Positions 41,723 through 50,950 of a stretch of DNA of 64,000 nt are shown here, piece by piece (positions within the stretch are counted from its first letter, which is position 1; every line of letters begins with the position of its first letter). The DNA is from Roseiarcus sp963836695 (GTDB lineage Bacteria; Pseudomonadota; Alphaproteobacteria; Rhizobiales; Beijerinckiaceae). The translations under genes were made by a program, and so were the position numbers. Location: contig CAWIKX010000007.1 in the NCBI GenBank assembly GCA_963836695.1, forward strand, positions 372,001 through 436,000. Reading direction: 5' to 3'. The notes beneath the pieces are model-generated. The model was not told the DNA's origin and ran no database searches. It saw only the letters and a list, made by a program, of their open reading frames with translations.

Positions 41723-42586
41723 CTACTTCGCCATGATCGTAGCGAGCAGTTGGCTCAGATATTTCTTGAACGCCTCAGGGTGCTCCGACATGGGGAAGTG
41801 GCCCATGCCATCCATGCGGGTGTAAGTCGCGCCCTTGATGGCGTCGGCAAGCGCTCGCGAGCGCTCGGGCGTCGCTGACCAGTCGTAGTCGCCGCTGATC
41901 ACGTGCACCTGGGTCTTCGACGTGTCGATCTTAGACGCAGTGTGGGTGAGGTCGTGTTCGCCGAGGTAATAGTCGAGATCGCCGCGGAAGACCTGCGGCC
42001 CGCCCTGGCTATAGACCCAGGCGGTTTCGCGGCGGAATTGCTCGGGGCTGTGCGGCGACATCTGCCCCAGCATGAGTCCGGCCTTCGTCTCGTTCGACGT
42101 CCGCGGATGTGACAGATACTCGAGGAAGGGTTCCGGGTCATGGGTCGCAAGTCCCCCTTCGACAGCGATCACAGCGCGGAACAATCCCGGCCGCTCGAGC
42201 GCGAGGTCCGGCGCGAGATGGCCGCCCATCGAGCAACCTACGTAGATACCTTTCTCGATGCCGAGCGCCTTCGTCATCGCCTCGATGAAATCGATGGCGA
42301 AGCTCTGCGATAGCGAATAACGCTCCCGCCACCAGGGCTTGCCGAGCGGCGGCAGCGACTTGCCATGATAGGGCAGATCGTGAGCGATGAAGCGGAATTC
42401 AGACGTCAGTTTCTCGTCCTCAAGGATGTGGCGCCATTGTCGGCCATCGCTGCCAGCCGTGTGCTGCATGATGACCGGCGTCCCCTTGCCGGCCTCTTCG
42501 AAATAGAGGCGGTATTCGACGCCTTGCACCGCGACGTGGACGTAGCGGCCGGTGATCGGACTGAACTTCGTCGCCACGGCGGTCAC
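41723..42586 (-). CDS. Alpha/beta hydrolase (cytoplasmic)
   Basis: This 287-residue protein without a signal peptide contains VEYRLYFEEAGKGTPVIMQH, FRFIAHDLPYHGKSLPP, the nucleophile elbow GIYVGCSMGGHLAPDLAL (Ser about 118), HVISGDYDWSATPE (acid) and MDGMGHFPMSEHPE (His). The layout is that of meta-cleavage-product hydrolases, esterases and haloalkane-type enzymes; C-C or ester hydrolysis is possible. It overlaps the upstream SCP2-like gene by four bases (ATGA). With the SnoaL gene downstream it forms a small operon adjoining the LacI locus, but no LacI palindrome was found before it. Confidence 0.87.
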   Translation of the reverse strand: MTAVATKFSPITGRYVHVAVQGVEYRLYFEEAGKGTPVIMQHTAGSDGRQWRHILEDEKLTSEFRFIAHDLPYHGKSLPPLGKPWWRERYSLSQSFAIDFIEAMTKALGIEKGIYVGCSMGGHLAPDLALERPGLFRAVIAVEGGLATHDPEPFLEYLSHPRTSNETKAGLMLGQMSPHSPEQFRRETAWVYSQGGPQVFRGDLDYYLGEHDLTHTASKIDTSKTQVHVISGDYDWSATPERSRALADAIKGATYTRMDGMGHFPMSEHPEAFKKYLSQLLATIMAK

Positions 42587-42975
42587 TCCTTCTCGATCGT
42601 CGCAAGCGACCGCAGGATCTCTCCCGAGCGGCGGATCGCGTAATAGTAGGGCCAGAGATAGTCAGGATCGCCGCCGAGGCGGAAGCCGTGATGGGCGCTC
42701 GCCGGATAGAACTCGTGATACCAAGGCTCAGGCAATGGCTTGAGGAAATGCGCCCAGTCGTCGGCGGGCGCAGTTATGACGACATCGCCTGAACCGGCCT
42801 TCATCGGCGCCTGCGCATCGACCGCATTCACTTCGCCGTCCTTGATCTTGATCAGATAGACGTCGTCGCCAATGTCGAATCGAAGGCTGCCGCTCCAGTA
42901 GCGCGCCAACACCCGGAACTCCGGATCGTCACGTAGCGCGGACTTGAGCTTGTCTCGCGATAGTTTCGCCTTCAA
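42583..42975 (-). CDS. Small SCP2-like / hypothetical protein
   Basis: This 130-residue protein contains DPEFRVLARYWSGSLRFDIG, DVYLIKIKDGEVNAV, APADDWAHFLKPLPEPWYHE and GGDPDYLWPYYYAIRRSGEI. The first half resembles sterol-carrier-protein-2 domains (small-molecule or lipid binding), but the similarity is faint. The C-terminal part is rich in Trp and Tyr and unfamiliar. It is translationally coupled to the alpha/beta hydrolase, so a role in binding or presenting a hydrophobic substrate is reasonable but unproven. Confidence 0.65.
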   Translation of the reverse strand: MKAKLSRDKLKSALRDDPEFRVLARYWSGSLRFDIGDDVYLIKIKDGEVNAVDAQAPMKAGSGDVVITAPADDWAHFLKPLPEPWYHEFYPASAHHGFRLGGDPDYLWPYYYAIRRSGEILRSLATIEKE

Positions 42976-43457
42976 AGCCGAACCTCCTCGTAGTCCCCGC
43001 GAGCGCTTCCGCGCTTACGGCGCGATATGACACTCAGAACACCGATCCTGTGCAGCACTTCAATACGGCGCCGCTCTGGATGGTGGCGAGGGGGGCCCGC
43101 GACAGGCGAGTTTGGACCCACCGGTCTCTCCCGCTGCGACGTCGCTCGCAACAAGATTTCCCGTCCGATCGAACCGATTCAAGCACGACCGCGCATGTCG
43201 GGTACGGAAATCACATACATGAATTTAGACCGTGGCCGGGATTAAGTAGGTTCGGTCCATGTCAGCCACTCAGCTTCTCGTTCGGCGAACCCGCGATCGG
43301 CGTAGGCCTCTGGCCGAATGACTCCGGCAAGCACACCCGCGGCCGCTAAGGCGGTGCCCCTCGCGAACAAACTCTGGACAGCACACAGGCTTAAGCCGAA
43401 CTAGAAAGCCGTATTGATTGGATCGCGGACAGGAGCGGCCGGTAGGAGGGAGCGCGG
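42976..43457. other. Intergenic region, divergent promoters
   Basis: About 480 bases between the SCP2-like gene (minus) and the ABC transporter (plus). Short open frames on both strands have no ribosome binding site or recognisable content. I saw no LacI-type palindrome and no clear terminator. GGAGGGAG at 43445-43452 is the ribosome binding site of the transporter. Confidence 0.5.
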
Positions 43458-46311
43458 GTGCTTCAGTGTGTTCTCAGCGGAGTGTCGATAGGCGCGATCT
43501 ACGGTCTTCTGGGACTGGCGCTGGCCCTTTCGTTCTATGTCACCCGCGTCATCAATTTCGCGCAGGGCCAGATGCTGACGATGGCGATCGTCGTGGCGGC
43601 GTCACTGTCGGAAGCGGGGTACAGTCCTTGGATTGGCGTCGCGCTCGGCCCCATCGCAGCCGGCGCGATCGGCATTTTGTCCTACTTCGTCGCCGTGCGG
43701 CCGATATTGAAGGCCGACCGTTTTAGCTTCGGCTGGATGGTGAGCACTCTGGGTTTCGGACTCGCGCTTGAGAATGCGATCGCCTATGTCGTCGGTCCTC
43801 GTTCTCGCGCCTTCCCCGCTCTCCTCAACGACATCGCCGTCCATCTTGGCGGAGCGCTTCTGACCGCGCAGCAAATTCTGGCAATCGTTGTCGCAGCCGC
43901 CGTTGTGCTCGCGCTCGAGCTTGTGCGGCGATGGACTCTTTTCGGCAAGGTCGGGATGGCGACCGCCGCCGACCCCGAAATGGCGGAATGCATCGGCGCG
44001 AATACGATGATGGTCGCCGCCGTCACCTTCGCGATCTCCGGACTCTTAGCTGGAATCGCGGGCGTTCTGATCGCCCCGCGCACCTTCGCCAATCCTTACC
44101 TGGGCGGCACATTCAACACCTTCGGCTTCATCGCGATGATGATTAGCGGAGCCGAGAATCCGGCCTTTGCGATGGCCGGTGGAGTTCTTCTTGGCGTTCT
44201 GTCCGAGGGGGCCAACACTTATATCAATTCCCAAGCATCGGACTGGTTTCCGTTTGTCATCCTCGTGGGGGTTCTGCTTGCAAGCCCAAGAGGCATATTC
44301 AGCCTCAGAGCCGCGCCCCTTGCGCAGCTTCCGTCGCTGATCAGGCAGATCCCGCTCTCTCTCGCGGAGATTGGCGAGCGCGCCACGGCCAGGAGCCTTC
44401 ACAGGCGGATCGCCGTCAGGCGAACGGAGGAGACGTTCCCTCTTTCGCCCAAACCCCTTTCTGGCCGATTGGCGCGATCCGCACTGATCGCCGCGATTGT
44501 GATTGCATATCTCGTCGCGACATATTTTGTCGCCCGGGCGGACCTGCAGGTCCAAGGCCTTATTCTCGTGGCGGCGATCTACGCGATCCTCGCCATATGC
44601 CTGGATGCAACGGCGGGGATCCTTGGCCTCTATTCTCTGGGTGTCGGGGGCTTCTTCGCCATCGGCGCCTATCTCACGACGATCCTATCGACGATCTATG
44701 GCGTGAACCTGTTCCTGCTCATTCCCCTCATTATCGGCATCACCGGATTGCTTGGAGTCATTCTCGGCGCGGCCTCCCTTCGGGTGAGCGGACTGCATTT
44801 CGCCATCACGACGTTCATTTTCACCCTCGTCATCACGGTGCTGGCGACCGACCTTCAAATCACCAACGGAATGCAGGGGCTGCTCGGGCCTAACTTTCCC
44901 GACTTGCCGGACATTCTAGCGCCGCTCGGACAGCCAATCGCCTGGTGTGTGATGCTGACTCTCATGGTCGTGACGTTTGTGGTCTGGAGCGTTCGGAGTT
45001 CGCTTCTCTATCCGGTGCTCCTGGCGATCAGGGATGCTGAACCTTTCGCCGAGGCTGCCGGCGTTTGCCCCGGGCCCATGAAGATCCTCGTTTTCGCTTT
45101 CGCCTCGGCGACGATCGGCTTCGCAGGTTGGTTGTTCTGCTTTCTTGGCGTCGTGTCGCCGAGCCAATTCAGTTGGTCGGTCTCGCTCAATGTGCTCGTC
45201 ATGATTCTCATCGGCGGAATCAACACGACTTCCGGCCCGATTATCGGGGCTGCATTCGTCAGCATGTTTCCCGTGCTGGTTCACATCAACCCGTGGCTCC
45301 AGCAGGTGCTGTACGGGGTCTTGTCGATCTTGGTGGTGACAATTGTTCCGGAAGGCGCTGTTGGCGCCGCCAAGCGGGCGTGGGCGCGTCTGAAGCCGAC
45401 TTTGCCGGGGGCCGCGAGATCGCCGGCGCCTCCGGAAGCGCTGGCCGCCGGAGCGGGCGAGGGCGCCGTGGAGCGAAACTCGCTTGTTCGGCTGTTTCCC
45501 CGGCCCCGTTCGGCGAGTGCGGAGCCCGCACCTTCAGCTCTGTTAACGGCGATCGTCGAATGTCGCGATATCACATTCCGATATGGAACGGGGCCGGCCG
45601 TTCTGAGCGATGTGAGCCTTGAAGTCGCGGCCGGGAACATTCACGGGCTGATCGGTCCGAACGGTTCCGGGAAAAGCACGCTCACCAACATCATTGCCGG
45701 GCGCCTGCGGCCCGATGTCGGGCTCGATCTTCATCAAAAAGCGGAGGGTCGACGGATTCGGACCGGCCGATCGCGCCCGGTTGGGCCTGAGACGAAGCTT
45801 TCAGGCCGCGCAACTGATCAAGGAACTGACGACGCGTCAGAATGTATTGGTCGGCGCCTATGGCCTGGCGACGAACGTTGCCCCGCGAGCGGTCGTGTGG
45901 CCTCTTCTCCAATCGGCGCGCCGCGACATGGACCGCGTGTCGGACCTGGCGCTCAGCGCTCTCCGGGCGGTGGGCGCAGGAGGCTGGACCGAGCGACGCA
46001 TTCGCGACGTACCGCACGGGATCGAGCAACTGACTCAATTCGCAAGCGTCTGCGTCGCGAGCCCCGACATCATTATTCTGGATGAGCCGGCGACAGGACT
46101 GACATCTCGCGAGGTCGAACACCTTGCTTGGATCTTGCGCGAACTCAAGGGCCGTGGCCTGACGATGATTGTCATCGAACATCAGACCCGGTTTTTGTTT
46201 CCGGTGTGCGACCTTGTCACTGTGTTGAACGCCGGTGAGGTCGTTCTGACCGGGACGCCTGACGAACTGCGCGCAGATCCGGTGGTGAGGAAAGTGTACC
46301 TCGGCGAATGA
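43458..46311 (+). pseudogene. LivH-LivM-LivG fused branched-chain-type ABC transporter, one frameshift
   Basis: One reading frame from GTG 43458 covers a LivH permease (GLLGLALALSFYVTRVINFA, residues about 1-290) and a LivM permease (AIYAILAICLDATAGILGLY, DLQITNGMQGLLGPNFP, about 330-640). A LivG-type ATPase begins with VECRDITFRYGTGPAVLSDV and Walker A GLIGPNGSGKSTLT (about 732). At GGG 45720-45722 an extra base shifts the frame; the ATPase continues SIFIKKRRVDGFGPADRARL, LRRSFQAAQLIKEL, and Walker B DIIILDEPATGL. Its signature DVPHGIEQLTQ departs from LSGGQ. Corrected length is about 950 residues. Three Liv subunits in one chain, with no LivF nearby, is unusual. The substrate could be an amino acid, amide or aromatic acid. 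Confidence 0.85.
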
Positions 46312-46511
46312 GCAGTTTACCTATCGCGAGTGTTTGCGGTGCAACGCGGTGAGAACCAGATCCTCGGAGTTGCAGGAAACGAAACGGCAACCCTCAAAAT
46401 CATGGCAAGATCATGAAGCGCCTTCGCGGGCCTCGCTGGCCTCGCCTCGACAGCAATCGAAAGAATGTTAGGGTTCACCAGCACGAAAGAGTGCGCAAAG
46501 GGAGGCGCGTG

Positions 46512-47682
46512 ATGAACGTCGGTCGGTGTCAATGGGGTCTTCTTTCAGTCCTCGCAGCCTGTTTGGCGGGCCCGGTCATTGCGGCGCCGACCGGCGATCC
46601 GATCCTTATCGGCGTGATGGGCGGAACGACGGGCGCCTACGGAAACATAGGGACGCAGGCCCAGCAGGGCGCGCTGCTGGCGCAAGATAAGTTGATGTCC
46701 GAGGGTGGCATACTCGGGCGCCCCGTGGTGGTCGAGGCCGTCAACGACAATGGCGATGGGACCTTAGCCGGTCAGCTATTCCAGAAATTCGTCAGCAAAG
46801 GTGCGGTGGCGATCGTCGGTTCGCCTGACAACGGACCGGTCACTGCGCAGCTGGCAGACAGATATCATATTCTTGATATTGGTTTGGTGGATGGCGGCGG
46901 CTTGACCGTCTATCCCGATGGTCCGGACAAGCCGCCGCACAAATGGGTGTTTCAATCCGGCGCCAACTCCTTCGCCTGGGGCGCGGCGCTAGGCGAATAT
47001 GCGCTCAAACACTGCCCGAAAGGCCTCGCGATCTTGCACGACACCACCTCGTGGGGCATGGGCGGGTTCCGCGGCGTTCAAACTAGCTTATGAGAAGGCG
47101 GACAAGAAAATCGCGCTCGATCGTCAGATCACTGAGAATTGGACGACGGGAGCCACGGCTCAGCTGGCGCCGGATCTAGAGGCCGTCAAAAATTCCGGCG
47201 CCGATTGCGTCGAGGTCTGGCTCTCGCCTCCCGACCAGGCCGCCTTCGCCCAGATGCTGAAAACATCGGGAGAGCATCTCATGGTGCTCGGCGGGTCCGA
47301 CACCTGCTCCGACAACACCTTCTCAAACTTGGCCGGGCCGGCCGCCGAGGGCGTCGTCTGCGCCTTCATAACGGCCGAGCTCCATCCGAACGACTTGTAC
47401 AAGGTGTTCGCCGAAGCCTACCGGAAAAAGTACAACGAAGACCCGACCCAATCGGCCGAGGTGAGCTATCAGGCTGTCATGACGCTTGCTCACGTCATCG
47501 AACAGACGAAGTCGACCGATCACGCCGTTCTGCGCGACGTCTACGAGAAGCTGTCGGGCGTCCCTGGCATCGATGGGCCCGTGATTTTCTCGCCGACCCG
47601 ACACGCGTCGTTCACCGAGCAAGAGCTGACCCTCGTGAAATACGATGCTGCGAGCAAGAAGTGGGTCGAAATCCACGAGTGA
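46512..47682 (+). pseudogene. Branched-chain-type ABC transporter substrate-binding protein, one frameshift
   Basis: ATG 46512 follows GGGAGG. After a signal peptide (LLSVLAACLAGPVIA), the type I binding-protein fold runs DPILIGVMGGTTGAYGNIGT, GGILGRPVVVEAVNDNGDGT, VAIVGSPDNGPVTAQLAD and GLAILHDTTSWGMGGFRGVQ. It shifts at AAA 47080-47082 (one base too many) and continues LAYEKADKKIALDRQITENW, EVSYQAVMTLAHVIEQTKST and ELTLVKYDAASKKWVEIHE. Corrected length is about 390 residues, normal for LivK/amide-binding proteins. It is on the same strand, 200 bases after the fused permease/ATPase, and is its obvious partner. Confidence 0.87.
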
Positions 47683-47779
47683 CACGTGCGCGGGCCATGA
47701 GGTCCTCATGATCTCATGGCCGCCGGGATAAAGACTCGATCAGGCGGTGGCCGAGGGGGAGGCTCAAGAATGGGAACTT

Positions 47780-48538
47780 TCAGGTGAGCCGCACTCGGGT
47801 CGCCGTAAGGCCGCCGTCGATCAGGAGGATGTGGCCGGTCACGAAGCCGGCGTCCCCGCTTCAGAGAAATGCCGCGGCGCCCGCCACTTCGGCGGGCTGC
47901 CCCGCGCGCATGAGTGGCATGGAGCCGATATTGCTGTCGCGATAGTCGGCGTCGTTGGCGAGCCGATCCGCGGTCGCGGCTGTCTCGATAAGGCCGGGCG
48001 CGACCGCATTGACGCGGATACCTTCCGGCCCGTATTCGGCCGCCATCTGGCGGGTGAGCCCGGCGATACCCGCTTTGGCGGACGTGTAGGCTGCTTGCTT
48101 CGCCATGCCGACGATCGCCAGGCCTGAAGCCATATTGAGGATGTTGCCCCGCCGTTTGCGCAACTCCGGCAAAGCGTCCCGGCATAGCCGGAATGTGCTC
48201 GAGAGATTGGCGTTGATCCAGTACTCGAAATCCTCATCCGAGGTGACGTGGGCCGACTTCGAATTGCCGACGCCCGCAATGTTGGCAAGCACGTCGAGAC
48301 CACCAAATCTGGCGACGCAAGCTTCGATCAGCGGAGCTGACGCGCCTTTCGCCGCGACGTCGCAGAGGTGTGGCTGCCAGCGCTCTTGAGCCTCAGGCAG
48401 TTTCGCCAGCGTCTCCGGATTGCGATCGACGGCGAAGACCGACGCCCCTTCGTCAAAGAAGCGCTCGGCGACGGCGCGTCCGATGCCAGAAGCCGCTCCC
48501 GTGACAATGGCGATCTTGCCGTGGAAACGATCGTTCAT
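47780..48538 (-). pseudogene. SDR family oxidoreductase with in-frame stop near the C-terminus
   Basis: Short-chain dehydrogenase: IAIVTGAASGIGRAVAERFF (NAD(P) loop), LDVLANIAGVGNSKS, NMASGLAIVGMAKQAAYTSA with KAGIAGLTRQMAAEYG (Ser-Tyr-Lys), and VNAVAPGLIETAATADRLA. After AGAAAFL a TGA (47861-47863) interrupts. Beyond it the same frame continues SGDAGFVTGHILLIDGGLTA up to a stop at 47780, which is the normal SDR ending. A single TGC-to-TGA type change would explain this. The truncated protein would lack the last strand and dimer contact. It is convergent with the binding-protein gene. Confidence 0.85.
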
Positions 48539-49076
48539 TTGAGACCTCAGGGTGATTGTTGCGCGATTCGCGGGAAGTTAGCGTTCGCTGTGAACAGCGC
48601 GCTGAATGTGCGCCGGCCATCACACTCGTTGCAAGATCGCTCGCCAACGAACTCGATTTTGCAACGTAGGGTTTGTCTAGATGAGCCCTTTCGAGACGAA
48701 CCGTTTCCTGGTCAAATTCCGCGGCCGTCCGAAGGCGGCGTCGTCGCCTTTCTCCGCCAATCTCGGCGTGACCGGTCCTGCGATCACCTTCACTTCTGAG
48801 CCCTCTTTCGCAGCATCGGCATCACATGCGCCCGGGTCCTCGCCAGCAGCGGCGACGTATAGGGGCTTGCCACGGCTTCGGCTCTACCCGTGAACGGCGC
48901 CGCGAGTAGACGCAGTCGGCCGAGATCAAGCTGCGGCCGCTGTCCGTCTCGATCAGCGCCCAGGGGGAGCGTCTCAGGCGAGATATTCGATCACGTAGAT
49001 TTCCAGACCGCCAGCTCGGCCATCGCCGCCTCTTCTACACCGCGCCTGATCTTGTTCCAGACATCAGCAGTGAACG
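48539..49076. other. Unassigned stretch, possible eroded gene
   Basis: About 540 bases between the SDR and the GntR gene. On the minus strand coding-like text appears in pieces: VWNKIRRGVEEAAMAEL directly after the GntR stop, then GLEIYVIEYLA, PWALIETDSGRSLISADCVY and SPYTSPLLARTRAHVMPMLR in different frames. It looks like a worn gene of the same operon, but I do not recognise it. Plus-strand frames here are not credible. Confidence 0.25.
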
Positions 49077-49862
49077 TTACGTGCCCCCAGTTTCTGCCAG
49101 GCTCGTCGAATCCGTCATTTTAGCAAGGTCAAGCTCGTTGTGGTGCAGCAGCACACGCGTGGCGTGGCGAGCAGCATCGGAGTCCCGAGCATGGATCGCC
49201 TCCGCGATCTTCCGATGGTCTTCGAGATTGCGGATGAACGCATTGTCGGCTTTGATTGATGTCTCGAAGTTCGCTCGCATGAGTACGAAGATTGCGCGCG
49301 CGAAATTCATCAGCAAGATATTGTGCGTCGCACTGAAAACCATCTTGTGAAAATGTATATCGGCGGCGATAGCCTCCGCCTCATCGTCCGCCCGCTCCTC
49401 CATCACCTCGAAGGCCTCGAAGATCCGCAGCACTTCCGTTGTCGTTGCCGAGGTCGCGGCGATGGCGGCAACTTCGGGTTCGATGATTGCGCGTAGCACG
49501 GTGAGCTGGTCAACAAGTTGCTTCCGGGTCGCGACTGAGGTCAGGGACCAAGCCATGACGTCGGGATCGAGCAAGTTCCAGCTTTCTCTCGGCAGCACCA
49601 TGGTCCCTGCGCGACGGCCCGGGCGGACCATGCCCTTGCTCACGAGCGTGCGCACCGCCTCCCGAACGGCGTTGCGTCCCGCCGCGTACACCTGCGCAAG
49701 ATCCGATTCGATCGGGAGGAACGAGTCCGGCTGGAATTCGCCGCGCACGATGCGGCGGCCGAGATCGCCGGCGATCTGGTCAGCCAGTCCCTTGCCATCG
49801 CGGAGGGCGCCGCGCGGCTGGCGCGTGGACGCCGAATCTGAGGCGGACTCAGAAGCGGCCAT
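49077..49862 (-). CDS. GntR-family (FadR-type) transcriptional regulator
   Basis: This 261-residue regulator has a winged helix DQIAGDLGRRIVRGEFQPDS with FLPIESDLAQVYAAGRNAVR and REAVRTLVSKGMVRPGRRAG (residues about 28-95), and a helical FCD effector domain (VLRAIIEPEVAAIAA, FHKMVFSATHNILLMNFARA, EDHRKIAEAIHARDSDAARH). The Asp/His set of FCD domains that binds metal and a sugar acid or carboxylate is visible. DgoR-like FadR regulators control sugar-acid genes. The start overlaps the RraA-like remnant by 14 bases, so it closes the GH2-SDR-RraA operon and probably controls it and the divergent ABC transporter. Confidence 0.88.
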   Translation of the reverse strand: MAASESASDSASTRQPRGALRDGKGLADQIAGDLGRRIVRGEFQPDSFLPIESDLAQVYAAGRNAVREAVRTLVSKGMVRPGRRAGTMVLPRESWNLLDPDVMAWSLTSVATRKQLVDQLTVLRAIIEPEVAAIAATSATTTEVLRIFEAFEVMEERADDEAEAIAADIHFHKMVFSATHNILLMNFARAIFVLMRANFETSIKADNAFIRNLEDHRKIAEAIHARDSDAARHATRVLLHHNELDLAKMTDSTSLAETGGT

Positions 49863-50195
49863 GGTTGAGATACGCCTCCGTCAGATCGGCGCCAGCTAGG
49901 ATCGCTTTGCGCACGAGGCTCTCCGTCTCCATCACCCGCTGCACTTCTTGCTTCACGTCGGCGACGATCGCCGCTGGGATGCATATGATCCCATCGATGT
50001 CTCCGACGAGTAGTCGCCCGGCGCGATCGCGGCCTCGCCGAAGCTTGGGTTCTCCATCAAGCGGTCGAGGCCGAGCGGCTCGATCTCCTTCGGGAGTACC
50101 CTATGCTCGAAGCCACGCTCGCCGAGGACGTCGAACACGGGGCTGCTGTAGCTAGCGTCGAGCTCGGTCGCGAGATCCGCCACGACGCGCCTCAC
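49849..50195 (-). pseudogene. RraA-family protein with internal deletion and frameshift
   Basis: From GTG 50195 the N-terminus reads VVADLATELDASYSSPVFDV with LGERGFEHRVLPKEI, as in the RraA/hydroxy-methyl-oxoglutarate aldolase family. It then jumps via APGD into another frame: LLVGDIDGIICIPAAIVADV, QEVQRVMETESLVRKAILAG and YLNHGRF, the normal C-terminal end. The roughly 90 central residues, which hold the glycine-rich active-site loops, are missing. Length is about 115 against 210-230 for the family. It sits between an SDR and the GntR gene in an operon. Family members are aldolases, decarboxylases or RNase E regulators; this copy is probably dead. Confidence 0.7.
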
Positions 50196-50950
50196 ATCCA
50201 GCCTGCGTCGACTGCATAGGCCTGCGCGCTGCACATCCGCGATTCGTCAGCGGCGAGAAACGCCACCATGTTGGCTACGTAAACCGGCTCAATCAGTTCA
50301 GGCAGGCACTGTCCGCCATAGATGGCCGTTTCCAGTTCAGGCGTCAGCCACTTCCGGACTTGGCGCTCCGTCTTTACGAAGCCGGGAACGACGCAGTTGA
50401 CGCGGATATGTTTGCCACCAAGATCACGCGCAAGCCCGCGCGTCATCCCCTCTATTGCCGCCTTTGCCGTCACATAGGCAGCCATGTTTCCGAGGCCCAG
50501 ATGCCAGGCGCATGAGCCCATGTTTATAATCGAGCCGCCCTTCCCGTCAGACATGCCAGGGATGACGGCTTTCGAACAGAAGAACTGGTGGTCAAGATTG
50601 ACCGCAAGACGATCGCGCCAGAAGTCCGGCGTTATGTCCTCGATCGAATGACGCTCGTCATGACCGGCGTTGTTGACCATGACGCGGACCGGACCCAGGG
50701 CGGCGCCGATGCGACCGAAGACGGCGCCGAGTCCCGCGAGGTCGCGCAGGTCGGCCGGCTCGAAGAGCGCGCGGTGAGCCCCGCCAAGCGCAGTAGCCAG
50801 CTTCCGTCCGGCTTCTTCGTTGATGTCGATGAAGGCGACACGGGCACCCTCGTGGACGAACTTCCGAACGACCGCCTCGCCGATCCCGGACGCCCCACCC
50901 GTGACCACCACGGCCTTGCCCTCGAGGCTGGGGAAATTCCGCGCCATCAT
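50192..50950 (-). CDS. SDR family oxidoreductase
   Basis: This 252-residue classical short-chain dehydrogenase contains KAVVVTGGASGIGEAVVRKF (cofactor loop), VAFIDINEEAGRKL with an Asp that favours NAD(H), VRVMVNNAGHDERHS, and the catalytic set GSIINMGSCAWHLGLGNMAA plus YVTAKAAIEGMTRG. ATG 50950 follows AGAAGGA, and its first bases overlap the GH2 stop. It probably oxidises a sugar or sugar lactone released by the hydrolase. The last codons overlap the RraA-like remnant, so the four genes are one operon. Confidence 0.88.
   Translation of the reverse strand: MMARNFPSLEGKAVVVTGGASGIGEAVVRKFVHEGARVAFIDINEEAGRKLATALGGAHRALFEPADLRDLAGLGAVFGRIGAALGPVRVMVNNAGHDERHSIEDITPDFWRDRLAVNLDHQFFCSKAVIPGMSDGKGGSIINMGSCAWHLGLGNMAAYVTAKAAIEGMTRGLARDLGGKHIRVNCVVPGFVKTERQVRKWLTPELETAIYGGQCLPELIEPVYVANMVAFLAADESRMCSAQAYAVDAGWM

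Noticed and set aside
47861..47863. Selenocysteine decoding of the in-frame TGA
   Set aside because: SDR enzymes do not use selenocysteine at this position, and I see no selenocysteine insertion hairpin after the TGA; a nonsense change is simpler.
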